Shown here piece after piece: positions 47,096 to 55,588 of a DNA stretch of 64,000 nt; the stretch's first letter is position 1; each line of letters begins with the position of its first letter. The position numbers were made by a program, and so were the translations under genes. Under the pieces are notes generated by a model that saw nothing but the letters and a program-made list of their open reading frames with translations, did not search any database and was not told the DNA's origin. Origin of the DNA: Clostridia bacterium (lineage in GTDB: Bacteria > Bacillota > Clostridia > UMGS1840 > HGM11507); assembly GCA_017554615.1 (NCBI GenBank), contig JAFZHY010000026.1, forward strand, positions 22,777 through 86,776, written 5' to 3'.

Positions 47096-47827
47096 CTATA
47101 AATTATGTAATATATTTTCTGTTTCTTCTTTTGTAATTGTGGTTAATTTATGAAATTCTTTTGTAAGCGCAGTTTCAAGCATTTCCTTTGCTCTTTCATT
47201 TTCGCCTCTTTTAATAAGCACAAGGGCAAAGTTGTAATACGCTTCAGGAAAAGCAGGTTCTTTTTCAATAAGAGTTTCATAAACTTTATAAGCCTCGTCA
47301 ATCTCATCGTTTAAGTAATAAGACTGGCCAAGATTATCTAAGATAGTGTTATGGTCGCTGTTATACTCATAAGCCTCTTTATTAAAGTTAACTGCATTTT
47401 CAGAAGTTTCTAAAATATTAAAAAGATAACCTAATGTGCAGTACATATTTGTATTTTTATAATTTTCATAAACGGTTGTCATAGCCTCTTTGGCTTCTTC
47501 TATTTCCCCTTCTTTAAAAAGAATAAGGGCATTTATGGCTTTTGCCTCGTAATAAACGTTTCTGGTAATCTTCTCATTAAGTATCCACATTACCATTTTC
47601 TTTGCTTTTTTTATATCTCCGTATTTAAGTTCGCAAAATGCGTATCTTAATTTGGTCATAAAATCTATTTTTTTATGATATGCCGCCTTTTCAAAAAGCC
47701 TTAAGCCTTCTTCTAATTTCCCCTCGCCGATTAAGGAGGAGGCTTTTAGAATGTACAGGTATTTATACTTAGGCACAACATTTAAAAGTATGAAAAAAAG
47801 TATAAACACTAAAATAAATTGCCACAT
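47096..47827 (-). CDS. TPR-repeat membrane-anchored protein
   Basis: This 243-residue protein has an N-terminal hydrophobic anchor (residues 3-20) followed by several TPR-like helical repeats. Two examples are EGLRLFEKAAYHKKIDF and DEAYKVYETLIEKEPAFPE. TPRs mediate protein-protein contacts; no partner is evident. It is the first gene of the ten-gene minus-strand run. I prefer the ATG at 47827 over an in-frame TTG at 47833 on ribosome-site spacing (AAAGGA). Confidence 0.8.
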   Translation of the reverse strand: MWQFILVFILFFILLNVVPKYKYLYILKASSLIGEGKLEEGLRLFEKAAYHKKIDFMTKLRYAFCELKYGDIKKAKKMVMWILNEKITRNVYYEAKAINALILFKEGEIEEAKEAMTTVYENYKNTNMYCTLGYLFNILETSENAVNFNKEAYEYNSDHNTILDNLGQSYYLNDEIDEAYKVYETLIEKEPAFPEAYYNFALVLIKRGENERAKEMLETALTKEFHKLTTITKEETENILHNL

Positions 47828-47880
47828 TTTCAAACTGTCCTTTCTCTTTTGTGAACACAGTGATACATTATAACATACTA

Positions 47881-47909
47881 ATTATACTACAAAGATAACT
47901 TAATTTCAA
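47881..47909 (-). promoter_or_regulatory. Promoter for the TPR-purL-ahcY... block
   Basis: On the minus strand TTGAAA, 17 nt and a perfect TATAAT lie about 50 nt before the TPR gene. No other clear promoter is seen until trkH, so this may drive the whole block. Confidence 0.65.
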
Positions 47910-47952
47910 CATTTTTTACTTTAAAATATGTCATATTTTAGATAAATTTTGT

Positions 47953-47981
47953 TTGAATTTTTATACTTTTTGTGTTATAAT
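47953..47981 (+). promoter_or_regulatory. Promoter for the SCIFF maturase gene
   Basis: TTGAAT, a 17-nt spacer and a perfect TATAAT lie about 60 nt before the start codon. The leader has no cysteine-rich reading frame. Confidence 0.65.
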
Positions 47982-48039
47982 ATCCTCTGTATAAATTAAA
48001 CGGAAAATATCTTTATATAAACAAAGGAGATTTTAGCAA

Positions 48040-49401
48040 ATGATTCATTATTATCAACTGTTCGGGCTTAATATTGTGCTTGATATCAACAGCGGAAGCG
48101 TTCACATTGTTGACGATTTATCTTACGATATAATTAAATTTAACATTAAAGATTTATCTGAACCTACCGATGAGATGTACGATAAAATAAATGCAAAAAA
48201 AGAAGAGATTGACGAAGCGTTTTTTGAACTTAAATCTCTTCAGGAAAAAGGGGAACTTTACTCTGAAGATTATCTTACAATAGATGACATTAAGAAATTC
48301 AGAATAAACCCTCCTGTTAAAGCGTTATGCCTACATATCTGCCACGACTGTAACTTAAGATGCAAATACTGTTTTGCAGAAACAGGTTCTTTCCATGGGC
48401 AAAGAAGTATGATGTCTAAAGAAGTAGGGCTTTCGGCTATTGATTTTGTTATAAAAAATTCAGGCAAGAGAAAGAATATTGAAATAGACTTTTTTGGCGG
48501 AGAGCCTTTAATGAATTTTGATGTTGTAAAAGATATTGTAAAATACGCAGACGAACAGGGCAAAATTTATGGTAAAAACTTTAGATATACTCTTACCACA
48601 AACGGTATGCTTTTAAATGACGAAATTATTGATTATCTTAATACTCATATGAGCAATATCGTTTTAAGTTTAGACGGTACAAAAGAAACGAACGACTTTT
48701 TAAGACCTGATATCAACAAACAGGGAAGTTATGATAAAATAGTTGATAACTACCTAAAAATTGCGAAATTAAGAAATCAGGATAACTACTATGTAAGAGG
48801 TACATTTACTGCGCATAACTTAAACTTTGCAAAGGATATTCTCCACATTGCAGACCTTGGCTTTTTGCAGACATCAATGGAGCCTGTTGTTTTATCGAAA
48901 ACTCATCCTCTTGCAATTAAAGAAGAGCATCTTGACACTGTAAAAAAAGAATATGAAATTCTTGCTAAGGAATATATAGAAAGAATCAAGAATAAAAAAG
49001 GCTTTAACTTCTTCCACTTTATGATAGATTTAGAGCAGGGCCCATGCGTTATAAAAAGAGTTTCAGGTTGTGGTGCAGGAAGCGAATATGTCGCAGTTAC
49101 ACCTACCGGAGATATTTACCCTTGCCACCGTTTTGCAGGGGAGACAGAATATAAAATGGGCGATGTATTTACAGGCATTCAAAGAGAAGACTTAAAAGAA
49201 TTATTTATAAACGACAATGTTTATTCCAAAAAAGACTGTCAGAATTGTTTTGCTAAATTCTACTGCAGCGGCGGTTGCCACGCAAATAATATCTTAATTG
49301 AAAAGGATATTGACACTCCGTATAAAATCGGATGTGAAATGGAGAAAAAGAGAGTAGAATGTGCTATTGCCATTAAGGCAGTTTTAGCATCGGAAAGTTA
49401 A
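48040..49401 (+). CDS. scfB: SCIFF peptide maturase (radical SAM / SPASM thioether-forming enzyme)
   Basis: This enzyme installs sulfur-to-alpha-carbon thioether links in the six-cysteine SCIFF peptide of clostridia. It has 453 residues. The N-terminal region (MIHYYQLFGLNIVLDINSGS) matches the family. The radical SAM cluster motif is CNLRCKYCF near residue 105. A SPASM-type cysteine-rich C-terminus carries two more clusters (SGCGAGSEY, YPCHRF, CQNCFAKFYCSGGCH). The usual small precursor gene scfA is not upstream or downstream within this window. coaE follows after 14 nt. Confidence 0.88.
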   Translation: MIHYYQLFGLNIVLDINSGSVHIVDDLSYDIIKFNIKDLSEPTDEMYDKINAKKEEIDEAFFELKSLQEKGELYSEDYLTIDDIKKFRINPPVKALCLHICHDCNLRCKYCFAETGSFHGQRSMMSKEVGLSAIDFVIKNSGKRKNIEIDFFGGEPLMNFDVVKDIVKYADEQGKIYGKNFRYTLTTNGMLLNDEIIDYLNTHMSNIVLSLDGTKETNDFLRPDINKQGSYDKIVDNYLKIAKLRNQDNYYVRGTFTAHNLNFAKDILHIADLGFLQTSMEPVVLSKTHPLAIKEEHLDTVKKEYEILAKEYIERIKNKKGFNFFHFMIDLEQGPCVIKRVSGCGAGSEYVAVTPTGDIYPCHRFAGETEYKMGDVFTGIQREDLKELFINDNVYSKKDCQNCFAKFYCSGGCHANNILIEKDIDTPYKIGCEMEKKRVECAIAIKAVLASES

Positions 49402-49415
49402 CTTCGGAGGAAAAT

Positions 49416-49991
49416 ATGGTTATCGGCATTATGGGTTATTCCGGCTCGGGAAAATCTACTTTTGCAAAAGAAATGGAAAATCTTGGCGCATATGTTATAG
49501 ATGCAGACAAGATTGGGAAAGATATATTAGAAGTGGGTACCCCTGCTTATAAAGAAGTGGTGGCTTATTTTGGCGATTCCATTTTAGAAAAAAACAAAAG
49601 TATAAACCGAAAAAAACTTGGCCAAACAGTATTTTCAGATAAAGATAAGTTAGAAATTTTAAATAAAATTACCTGGGAAGAAATCGATAAAATAATTACT
49701 AAAAAAGTTAATGAAAGTAACAATAAGGTTATTATTATAGACTGCCCTCTTTTATACAAGGTTTCGTCTTATAACTTATGCGACGAGGTAATTTTTATAA
49801 ACTCTAAAGAAGAAGAACTTATTGAAAGAATAGTAAAAAGAGACAATATAGATAAAGAAACTGCAAAAAACAGACTTAACAGTCAGAAAGACGATGAATT
49901 TTTAAAAAAAGCGACTATGGTTATAGAAAATAACGGTCTTTCTTACTTAAAAATAAAAGCAAAATCTCTTATGGAAGGATGGCTAAAATGA
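49416..49991 (+). CDS. coaE: Dephospho-CoA kinase
   Basis: This enzyme catalyses the last step of coenzyme A synthesis, phosphorylating the 3'-OH of dephospho-CoA. It has 191 residues. The P-loop GYSGSGKSTFAKEM is at residues 6-19, and DADKIGKD and DCPLLYKV are present. GGAGG lies 5 nt before the ATG. The stop overlaps the following peptidase start (ATGA), so translation is coupled. Confidence 0.95.
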   Translation: MVIGIMGYSGSGKSTFAKEMENLGAYVIDADKIGKDILEVGTPAYKEVVAYFGDSILEKNKSINRKKLGQTVFSDKDKLEILNKITWEEIDKIITKKVNESNNKVIIIDCPLLYKVSSYNLCDEVIFINSKEEELIERIVKRDNIDKETAKNRLNSQKDDEFLKKATMVIENNGLSYLKIKAKSLMEGWLK

Positions 49992-51367
49992 CAAGCAATA
50001 TAAATTTACTTTTAAAAAAGGAAAAAGGGTATGATAAACCCAATACAACCGAGAGAAAAAAGATAACCGATTTTTGCGAGGGCTATAAAGAATTTATAGG
50101 CAGAGCAAAGACAGAGAGAGTGTTTATAAAAGATACTGTTAAACTGCTTGAAGATAACGGTTTTAAAAAGTTTGACAGAGGATATGAACTTAAAAAAGGC
50201 GATAAAATATATTTTGAAAACCGTGGCAGAGCGTTAATTGCCGCAATTATAGGCGAGAAATCACTTAGCGAGGGTGTGAATTTAGTTGGCGCACACGTTG
50301 ATTCTCCGCGTCTTGACTTAAAGCCTGTTCCTTTATTTGAATCAGAGGGGCAGTTATATATTAAAACCCACTATTACGGGGGAATTAAAAAATATCAATG
50401 GCCGATAATTCCTCTTTCAATGTTTGGAACTTGTATATTAAAGAATGGAAAAAGCGTTGACATTGTTATAGGCGAAGATAAGGACGACCCTGTTTTTGTT
50501 ATTACAGATATTCTTCCGCACCTTGGAAACGCACAATATAAAAAGCCTGTAAGCGAAATGATACACCCTGAGCAGTTGAATGCTATCGGTGCTACAATTC
50601 CTTATGATGATGCTGATGCGAAAGAAAAAGTGAAATTAAACTTTTTAAAAATACTAAATAAGAAATATTCCATTACGGAAGAAGACCTTATATCTTCGGA
50701 AATTACCCTTGTGCCTAACCTTTCTCCAAAAGATGCAGCACTTGACAGAAGCCTTGTTGCAGCGTACGGTCAGGATGACAGGGTGTGTGCATATACCGGT
50801 CTTATGGCTCTTATTAACTCTAAAAAATCTAATAAAACAAGTATGCTTTTATTATCAGATAAAGAAGAAGTGGGTTCTATGGGTAATACCGGTATGAAAT
50901 CTAATTTCTTTGAATTTACTCTTGAGGAATTATGTGAAAAAGAGGGTGTGAAATTAAGAGATGCTCTTACAAACACCGAATGTTTATCTGCCGATGTTTG
51001 TGCGGCATATGACCCAAACTTCCCTGAAGTTTTTGAAAAGAACAATTCTGTATTTTTAAACGGTGGAGTGGCACTGATGAAATATTCAGGCTCAAGAGGA
51101 AAATCTGGCACATCGGATGCAAGTGCAGAGTTTGTGGGCAAAATAAGAAGTATTTTTGATAAAGCAAATGTAAAATGGCAGATTGGAGAACTTGGCAAAA
51201 CTGACGAGGGAGGCGGCGGCACAATAGCGCAGTTTGTTGCAAACTTAGGCTGTGAAGTTATAGACTGCGGTGTTGCTCTTTTATCCATGCACTCTCCATA
51301 TGAGGTTGCGGCAAAATACGATATTTATATGGCATATAAAGCATATAAGGCATTTTACGAAGCATAA
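49988..51367 (+). CDS. M18 family aminopeptidase
   Basis: This zinc-dependent cytosolic aminopeptidase (459 residues) removes N-terminal, often acidic or neutral, residues from peptides. Family motifs are GAHVDSPRLDLKP with the first metal His and Asp, LLSDKEEVGSMG with the catalytic Glu pair, and a C-terminal LSMHSPYEVAAKYD metal His. The ATG at 49988 fits both the ATGA overlap with coaE and the GGAAGG ribosome site; the ATG at 49979 lies in that site. Confidence 0.92.
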   Translation: MTSNINLLLKKEKGYDKPNTTERKKITDFCEGYKEFIGRAKTERVFIKDTVKLLEDNGFKKFDRGYELKKGDKIYFENRGRALIAAIIGEKSLSEGVNLVGAHVDSPRLDLKPVPLFESEGQLYIKTHYYGGIKKYQWPIIPLSMFGTCILKNGKSVDIVIGEDKDDPVFVITDILPHLGNAQYKKPVSEMIHPEQLNAIGATIPYDDADAKEKVKLNFLKILNKKYSITEEDLISSEITLVPNLSPKDAALDRSLVAAYGQDDRVCAYTGLMALINSKKSNKTSMLLLSDKEEVGSMGNTGMKSNFFEFTLEELCEKEGVKLRDALTNTECLSADVCAAYDPNFPEVFEKNNSVFLNGGVALMKYSGSRGKSGTSDASAEFVGKIRSIFDKANVKWQIGELGKTDEGGGGTIAQFVANLGCEVIDCGVALLSMHSPYEVAAKYDIYMAYKAYKAFYEA

Positions 51368-51382
51368 AAAACGGAGGAATAT

Positions 51383-52267
51383 ATGAAATCAGGGTTTATA
51401 AGCGTTGTAGGAAGAACAAACGCAGGAAAATCAACATTGGTTAACTCTTTAATAGGGGAAAAAATTGCAATTATCTCCAACAAGCCTCAGACTACAAGAT
51501 ACAGAATTATGGGGATAAGAACAACTAAAGATTCTCAAATTGTGTTTACAGATACTCCGGGAATTCATAACCCTAAAACACGATTGGGAGATTTTATGAT
51601 AAACGAGGCAAAAGAATCTTTAAACGATACTGATGCTGCCCTTTTAGTTGTTGAGCCTGTCTCAAATGTTGGTAAAAGCGAAGAAAAAATAATAGAAACT
51701 TTGAAAAACTTAAATATTCCCACAATTCTTGTAATAAATAAAATTGATACCATAAAAAAAGAAGATTTGTTCCCTATAATAGAAAAGTATTCAAAGGCTT
51801 ATGATTTTGAATCTATCATTCCTGTCAGCGCAAAAACCAAAGACGGAATGGAAATTCTTTTAAAGGAAATAGATAAATACCTTGTTGAAGGGCCTATGTT
51901 CTTCCCTGAAGATATGGTAACCGACTCGCCGATAAAACAAAGAATTTCAGAAATAGTAAGAGAAAAACTTTTATGGGCGCTTGATAAGGAAATTCCTCAC
52001 GGGATAGCAATAGAAGTATCTACACTAAAAGAAGATGATAAAAAGGTTAACCTTGATGTTGTTATCTACTGCGAAAAACAGTCGCATAAAGGAATTATAA
52101 TCGGTAAAGGCGGAGAACAACTTAAAAATGTAGGAATAAAATCAAGATATGATATAGAAAATCTGTTAGGGAAAAAAGTATTTCTTAACCTTTGGGTTAA
52201 AGTAAAAGAAGGCTGGAGAGACAGTACCATGCTTCTTAAAAATTTTGGTTTTTCCGAATTGCAGTAA
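51383..52267 (+). CDS. era: GTPase Era
   Basis: Era is a ribosome-assembly GTPase that binds the 3' end of 16S rRNA. It has 294 residues. G1 is GRTNAGKSTLVNSL, G3 is DTPGIHNP and G4 is NKID. The C-terminal KH domain has GIIIGKGGEQLKNVG. GGAGG precedes the ATG. The usual neighbours (ybeY, phoH) are in this window but about 10 kb away, so the common ybeY-era cluster is split here. Confidence 0.97.
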   Translation: MKSGFISVVGRTNAGKSTLVNSLIGEKIAIISNKPQTTRYRIMGIRTTKDSQIVFTDTPGIHNPKTRLGDFMINEAKESLNDTDAALLVVEPVSNVGKSEEKIIETLKNLNIPTILVINKIDTIKKEDLFPIIEKYSKAYDFESIIPVSAKTKDGMEILLKEIDKYLVEGPMFFPEDMVTDSPIKQRISEIVREKLLWALDKEIPHGIAIEVSTLKEDDKKVNLDVVIYCEKQSHKGIIIGKGGEQLKNVGIKSRYDIENLLGKKVFLNLWVKVKEGWRDSTMLLKNFGFSELQ

Positions 52268-52311
52268 AAAAAAGCCTGAAATGTGTTACACATTTCAGGC
52301 TTTATTTTTTT
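52266..52311. terminator. Bidirectional terminator between era and the glycosyltransferase
   Basis: A perfect 15-bp stem AAAGCCTGAAATGTG (52271-52285)/CACATTTCAGGCTTT (52289-52303) with loop TTA is flanked by A and T tracts. Confidence 0.9.
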
Positions 52312-52314
52312 AAA

Positions 52315-53556
52315 TTAATGATTAAGTTCTGATGCCGCAATTTTTCTTGTATGTTTTGTATGCGACCATTCTTTATTATTCTTTCTTATTACACCGACAA
52401 CTGCGATAGGAAGCCAGGTGTAAGCATAAAGCATATATGGTATATAATAGAACATCATTTTCTTGGTAAGTTTGCCCTCTGTAAATAAAATTATCGGAGT
52501 CAGTAAGAACTGGCCAAGAATTATTGCGTTCCATAAATAAGGCGGAATAGCAAAGTTGGTTAAGAACCACATTCCAAGTTGCGGATAGAACAATTTAACA
52601 AAAGAAACTGTGGTAATAATAAGCAGTAAAATCAAAAGAGTTGGCTGAAGAAGATATATTATACAGTCAAATGCTAAAATATCTTTTTCTTTAACTGCCT
52701 TTTTAAAAAGAGACGGAATAAATCTTGATGCAACGTCTGCATGGCCCTGCATCCATCTTGTTCTCTGCTTAAATGACTGGACAAGTGTAAGAGGTTTTTC
52801 ATCGTAAACTATGGCTTCTTTAGCATAGCCGACTGAAATACCGCTTAATACAAGCTGCATAGTAAATTCCATATCTTCTGCAAGACAGGTTGCGCTCCAT
52901 CCGTATTCTTTTATAACTGATGTTGCAACTGCAAAGCCTGTTCCTGAAATCTGGTTGGATAAGCCAAGATTACTTCTTGCAGACTGGTATACCTTATTAA
53001 GGAACCAGAATGAAATTGCATAAGATGCTGTTATCCATGTATCATTAGGGTTTTTTGTGTCTATATATCCCTGAACTGCTTTATAACCCTGATTAAATTT
53101 AACATTCATTTCTTTTAAGAAATTTTTATGAACTATATTATCGGCATCAAATACGCAGATAGCATCATATTCTTTTTCCATCTTAAAAATTCTTTCAAAC
53201 ATCCAGTTTAAAGCGTAGCCTTTTCCTCTTTCAGTCTGAGAAAATCTTTCGTGAACATCTGCTCCGTGCTGTCTTGCGATTTCGGCAGTAGAATCGTTGC
53301 AGTTATCAGCAATAACAAAGATATCATACAAATCTTTGTCATAATCTACATCCACTAAACTGTCAACAATCTCAGCAACAACCTGCTCTTCATTATGAGC
53401 AGCAACTACCATTGCAAATCTGTGCTTCTTATCTGTAAGCACTTTGGCCCTATTATCGCCGATATATGCAAATATCCCTACAAGAATATGATATAGCCCG
53501 ATAGTAATAACAAAAAGCTGTATCAGTATGGATAAACTATAAATCACTATATTCAT
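52315..53556 (-). CDS. Family 2 glycosyltransferase, membrane-bound
   Basis: This 413-residue enzyme has an N-terminal membrane segment, a GT-A domain and three to four C-terminal membrane segments. Motifs are VAAHNEEQVV at the start of the domain, VFDADN (metal-binding DxD region), the acceptor-site AEDMEF and QRTRWMQGH (QxxRW). That pattern is of processive synthases such as those making cell-surface polysaccharides; the sugar is unknown. It is a single-gene unit with its own promoter. Confidence 0.9.
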   Translation of the reverse strand: MNIVIYSLSILIQLFVITIGLYHILVGIFAYIGDNRAKVLTDKKHRFAMVVAAHNEEQVVAEIVDSLVDVDYDKDLYDIFVIADNCNDSTAEIARQHGADVHERFSQTERGKGYALNWMFERIFKMEKEYDAICVFDADNIVHKNFLKEMNVKFNQGYKAVQGYIDTKNPNDTWITASYAISFWFLNKVYQSARSNLGLSNQISGTGFAVATSVIKEYGWSATCLAEDMEFTMQLVLSGISVGYAKEAIVYDEKPLTLVQSFKQRTRWMQGHADVASRFIPSLFKKAVKEKDILAFDCIIYLLQPTLLILLLIITTVSFVKLFYPQLGMWFLTNFAIPPYLWNAIILGQFLLTPIILFTEGKLTKKMMFYYIPYMLYAYTWLPIAVVGVIRKNNKEWSHTKHTRKIAASELNH

Positions 53557-53634
53557 TTTGGTACCCTGACCTTTCTGATTTATATATTAGAGTTTATTTT
53601 TTCGATTAGACTTCATACTAACCCATTCCACACC

Positions 53635-53663
53635 AATATACTACATTTTTTATAATATTTCAA
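53635..53663 (-). promoter_or_regulatory. Promoter for the glycosyltransferase
   Basis: On the minus strand TTGAAA, 17 nt and TATATT lie about 80 nt before the start codon. Confidence 0.6.
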
Positions 53664-53699
53664 GTGTTTTTAATAAAAAAAAGTGATTTGAACAAACCA

Positions 53700-53729
53700 T
53701 TGACTTTTATACTTAAAACATAGTAAAAT
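53700..53729 (+). promoter_or_regulatory. Promoter for the HD-domain and QueG-like genes
   Basis: TTGACT, 18 nt and TAAAAT lie about 37 nt before the start codon. Confidence 0.5.
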
Positions 53730-53765
53730 ATTTGTATAATCTAAGATTTATAAGGAGATTTTTCT

Positions 53766-54344
53766 ATGAATTATAAAGAAAAATTTATTGAGATTTACAA
53801 AAAATACATAACCCGTGAGGGAAGCGATGCGCTTCTTAATTATCTTTTATCTGACAGTTGCGATTTTTTTACAGCACCTGCAAGTACGAGATACCACCTC
53901 TCCTGCGAAGAGGGGCTTTTAATACACAGCCTTAATGTTTACGAATGTTTAAAGGAATATTTAAACAGGCCTTTCGTTAAGGAAAAATTTAATTTAAACT
54001 ATTCAGACGAAACTATTGCAATAGTTTCTCTTCTTCACGATTTATGTAAAATAAACTGTTATAAAAAAGGTTTTAGAAATGTAAAGGACGAAACAGGCAA
54101 ATGGGTACAGGTGCCCACCTATGAATTTGACGATTCTTTGCCTTACGGTCATGGGGAAAAATCGGTTTATATTATTACAGGGTTTTTAAAACTTACAAGA
54201 GAAGAAGCCTTTGCAATAAGATATCATATGGGTTATTCTTCGGTTGAAGATGCAAGAAATGTATCAAAAGCATTTGCAGATTACCCTCTGTCCTTTTTAT
54301 TATCTACTGCAGATATGGAAGCAACATTTTTACTGGAGCAATAA
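53766..54344 (+). CDS. HD-domain hydrolase
   Basis: This 192-residue protein has an HD metal-site pattern: a histidine in LLIHSLNVYE, the HD pair in SLLHDLCKI, and later histidines in PYGHGEKS and IRYHMGY. HD proteins are phosphohydrolases acting on nucleotides or similar compounds; the substrate is unknown. AAGGAG precedes the ATG, and the QueG-like gene begins 2 nt after the stop. Confidence 0.82.
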   Translation: MNYKEKFIEIYKKYITREGSDALLNYLLSDSCDFFTAPASTRYHLSCEEGLLIHSLNVYECLKEYLNRPFVKEKFNLNYSDETIAIVSLLHDLCKINCYKKGFRNVKDETGKWVQVPTYEFDDSLPYGHGEKSVYIITGFLKLTREEAFAIRYHMGYSSVEDARNVSKAFADYPLSFLLSTADMEATFLLEQ

Positions 54345-54346
54345 TT

Positions 54347-54976
54347 ATGGATATTTTAACAAAATTAAGAGAAAAGATAATAGAATACGGAGCATTTGAT
54401 GTAGGCTTTTTTAATGATAGTTTCAAAGGCTTTGAAAACGGAATTTCATTTTATGTTAAAATGTCGTCTGCTATATTAGAAGAAATTTATGAGTCGCCTA
54501 CATATACTTATTTTCATCATTACAGAACGGTTAACGCTCTTATTGATAATATCGCACTAAAGACAGGTATATTTTTAGAAAAGAACGGTTATTCCTACTT
54601 TTGCGTACCTGCATCTCAGACTGTTAACGGTCATGATTCTTATGAGGGTATATATTCACATAAAAAAGGTGCAGTGCTTAGTGGGTTAGGATATGTTGGT
54701 AAAAGCGGACTTTTTATAAGCAAAAATCATGGCTCTATGATAAGGCTTGGCACAGTTTTTACATCTCTTCCTTTAAATGCACAAAATAAAATAGCAGAAA
54801 ACGAGTGCGGAAACTGCAGAATTTGTATAAACAAATGCCCTGCAATGGCGCTTAGCGAATCAGGAATAGACAGGAAAAGTTGCTCTGATTATATGAAAAA
54901 AGCCTTTCAACATATTGGAAGAGGGTCAGTATGCGGGATATGTATAAAGGAATGCCCCAAAAATAAATTAAAATAG
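54347..54976 (+). CDS. QueG-like 4Fe-4S protein, short form
   Basis: This 209-residue protein resembles epoxyqueuosine reductase in its cluster-binding part. It has GAVLSGLGYVGKSGLFIS, then two 4Fe-4S motifs, CGNCRICINKCP and CGICIKECPKN, at the C-terminus. Full QueG is about 300-380 residues with C-terminal repeats, which are absent here. Its role may differ from queuosine synthesis. The last codons (P-K-N-K-L-K) and flanking bases are duplicated on the far side of the repeat at 54980-55207. Confidence 0.75.
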   Translation: MDILTKLREKIIEYGAFDVGFFNDSFKGFENGISFYVKMSSAILEEIYESPTYTYFHHYRTVNALIDNIALKTGIFLEKNGYSYFCVPASQTVNGHDSYEGIYSHKKGAVLSGLGYVGKSGLFISKNHGSMIRLGTVFTSLPLNAQNKIAENECGNCRICINKCPAMALSESGIDRKSCSDYMKKAFQHIGRGSVCGICIKECPKNKLK

Positions 54977-54990
54977 AGGGATGTTAAAAA
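54955..54990 (+). repeat. Left copy of ~36-bp direct duplication flanking repeat copy 2
   Basis: The end of the QueG-like gene plus AGAGGGATGTTAAAAA recurs at 55210-55246, with one inserted base and two A-to-G changes. Confidence 0.75.
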
Positions 54991-55207
54991 TGCCTGGAAC
55001 GCAAAAAGCAAATTATATTAAATATTTAAATATTCATAATGTTCAAAGTAATAGTAAAAAGGTAAAGATTTTTAAAAATAAAAATCTTTGGAATTAAAAA
55101 CTTTTTGCTATGAACAAACTTAGCCACTCGCTGTATTTAATACTGCTTCGGGTAACCCAAAGTAAAACTTTGGCTAAGTTTGCCCATTCCAAACATTTTT
55201 ACCTATC
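54980..55207 (+). repeat. Structured 3'-UTR repeat, full copy 2 (after the QueG-like gene)
   Basis: This 228-bp block has the same layout as the one at 3282-3513, and occupies most of the gene-free stretch 54977-55332. It starts 3 nt after the stop codon in the same orientation as the gene. The end motif CCTGGAACGCAAAAAG is at 54993-55008. The long-range pair is 55001-55008/55101-55108, and the hairpin 55064-55074/55079-55089 has a different loop but preserved pairing. The multi-arm stem is 55114-55126/55171-55182. One internal arm is weakened relative to copy 1. Confidence 0.85.
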
Positions 55208-55209
55208 CC

Positions 55210-55246
55210 CCCCTAAAAATAGATTGAAATAGAGGGATGTTAAAAA
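55210..55246 (+). repeat. Right copy of ~36-bp direct duplication flanking repeat copy 2
   Basis: It matches 54955-54990 at 34 of 37 aligned positions. It includes a non-coding remnant of the last codons and stop of the QueG-like gene. Confidence 0.75.
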
Positions 55247-55282
55247 AAGAGGTGCTTAAAAAGATAAACTTTTTAAACACCC
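55236..55282 (-). terminator. Terminator of the HPr-like gene
   Basis: The stem GGTGCTTAAAAAG (55251-55263)/CTTTTTAAACACC (55269-55281) is followed on the minus strand by TCTTTTTTT. The plus side has no T-tract. Confidence 0.65.
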
Positions 55283-55332
55283 AAAAAACATTTGTTTTAA
55301 CTGACTTGACAACTATGTTGTCAATTCATTCC

Positions 55333-55563
55333 CTATTTTACTTCATATTCCTTTAATTCACTAATTAAGTTTTCGCAGTTGTCAGAATAGATATTTAATT
55401 TGATTTCTTTTGATAAATCAAGAGAGAAAATACCCATAATTGATTTTGCGTCTACCACATATCTGTCAGATACAAGGTCAATATCAAAATCATATTTACT
55501 TACAGTATTAACAAATTTTTTAACATCAACAATTGAGTTTAGTAAAACTTTAAATTCTTTCAT
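55333..55563 (-). CDS. HPr-like protein lacking the phosphorylatable histidine
   Basis: This 76-residue protein has an HPr fold: SKYDFDIDL and AKSIMGIFSLDLS align with B. subtilis HPr SKYDADVNL and LKSIMGVMSLGI. The regulatory serine is kept as Ser41 (HPr Ser46). The PTS site GIHARPA is absent, and Ser10 occupies the His15 position. It therefore cannot carry PTS phosphate. By analogy with Crh it may be a purely regulatory target of HPr kinase. It is monocistronic, with AGGAGG, its own promoter and terminator. Confidence 0.8.
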   Translation of the reverse strand: MKEFKVLLNSIVDVKKFVNTVSKYDFDIDLVSDRYVVDAKSIMGIFSLDLSKEIKLNIYSDNCENLISELKEYEVK

Positions 55564-55588
55564 TTTATAATCCTCCTTAATTTTTGGG

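Noticed and set aside
47834..48039. Possible SCIFF precursor in the leader of the maturase gene
   Set aside because: All three plus-strand frames were read; none encodes a cysteine-rich peptide.
52523..52531. GCGTTCCA resembling the repeat end motif
   Set aside because: It lies inside the glycosyltransferase coding sequence and lacks every other part of the element.
55251..55281. Terminator for the QueG-like gene
   Set aside because: The T-tract follows the hairpin only on the minus strand, so it fits the HPr-like gene instead.
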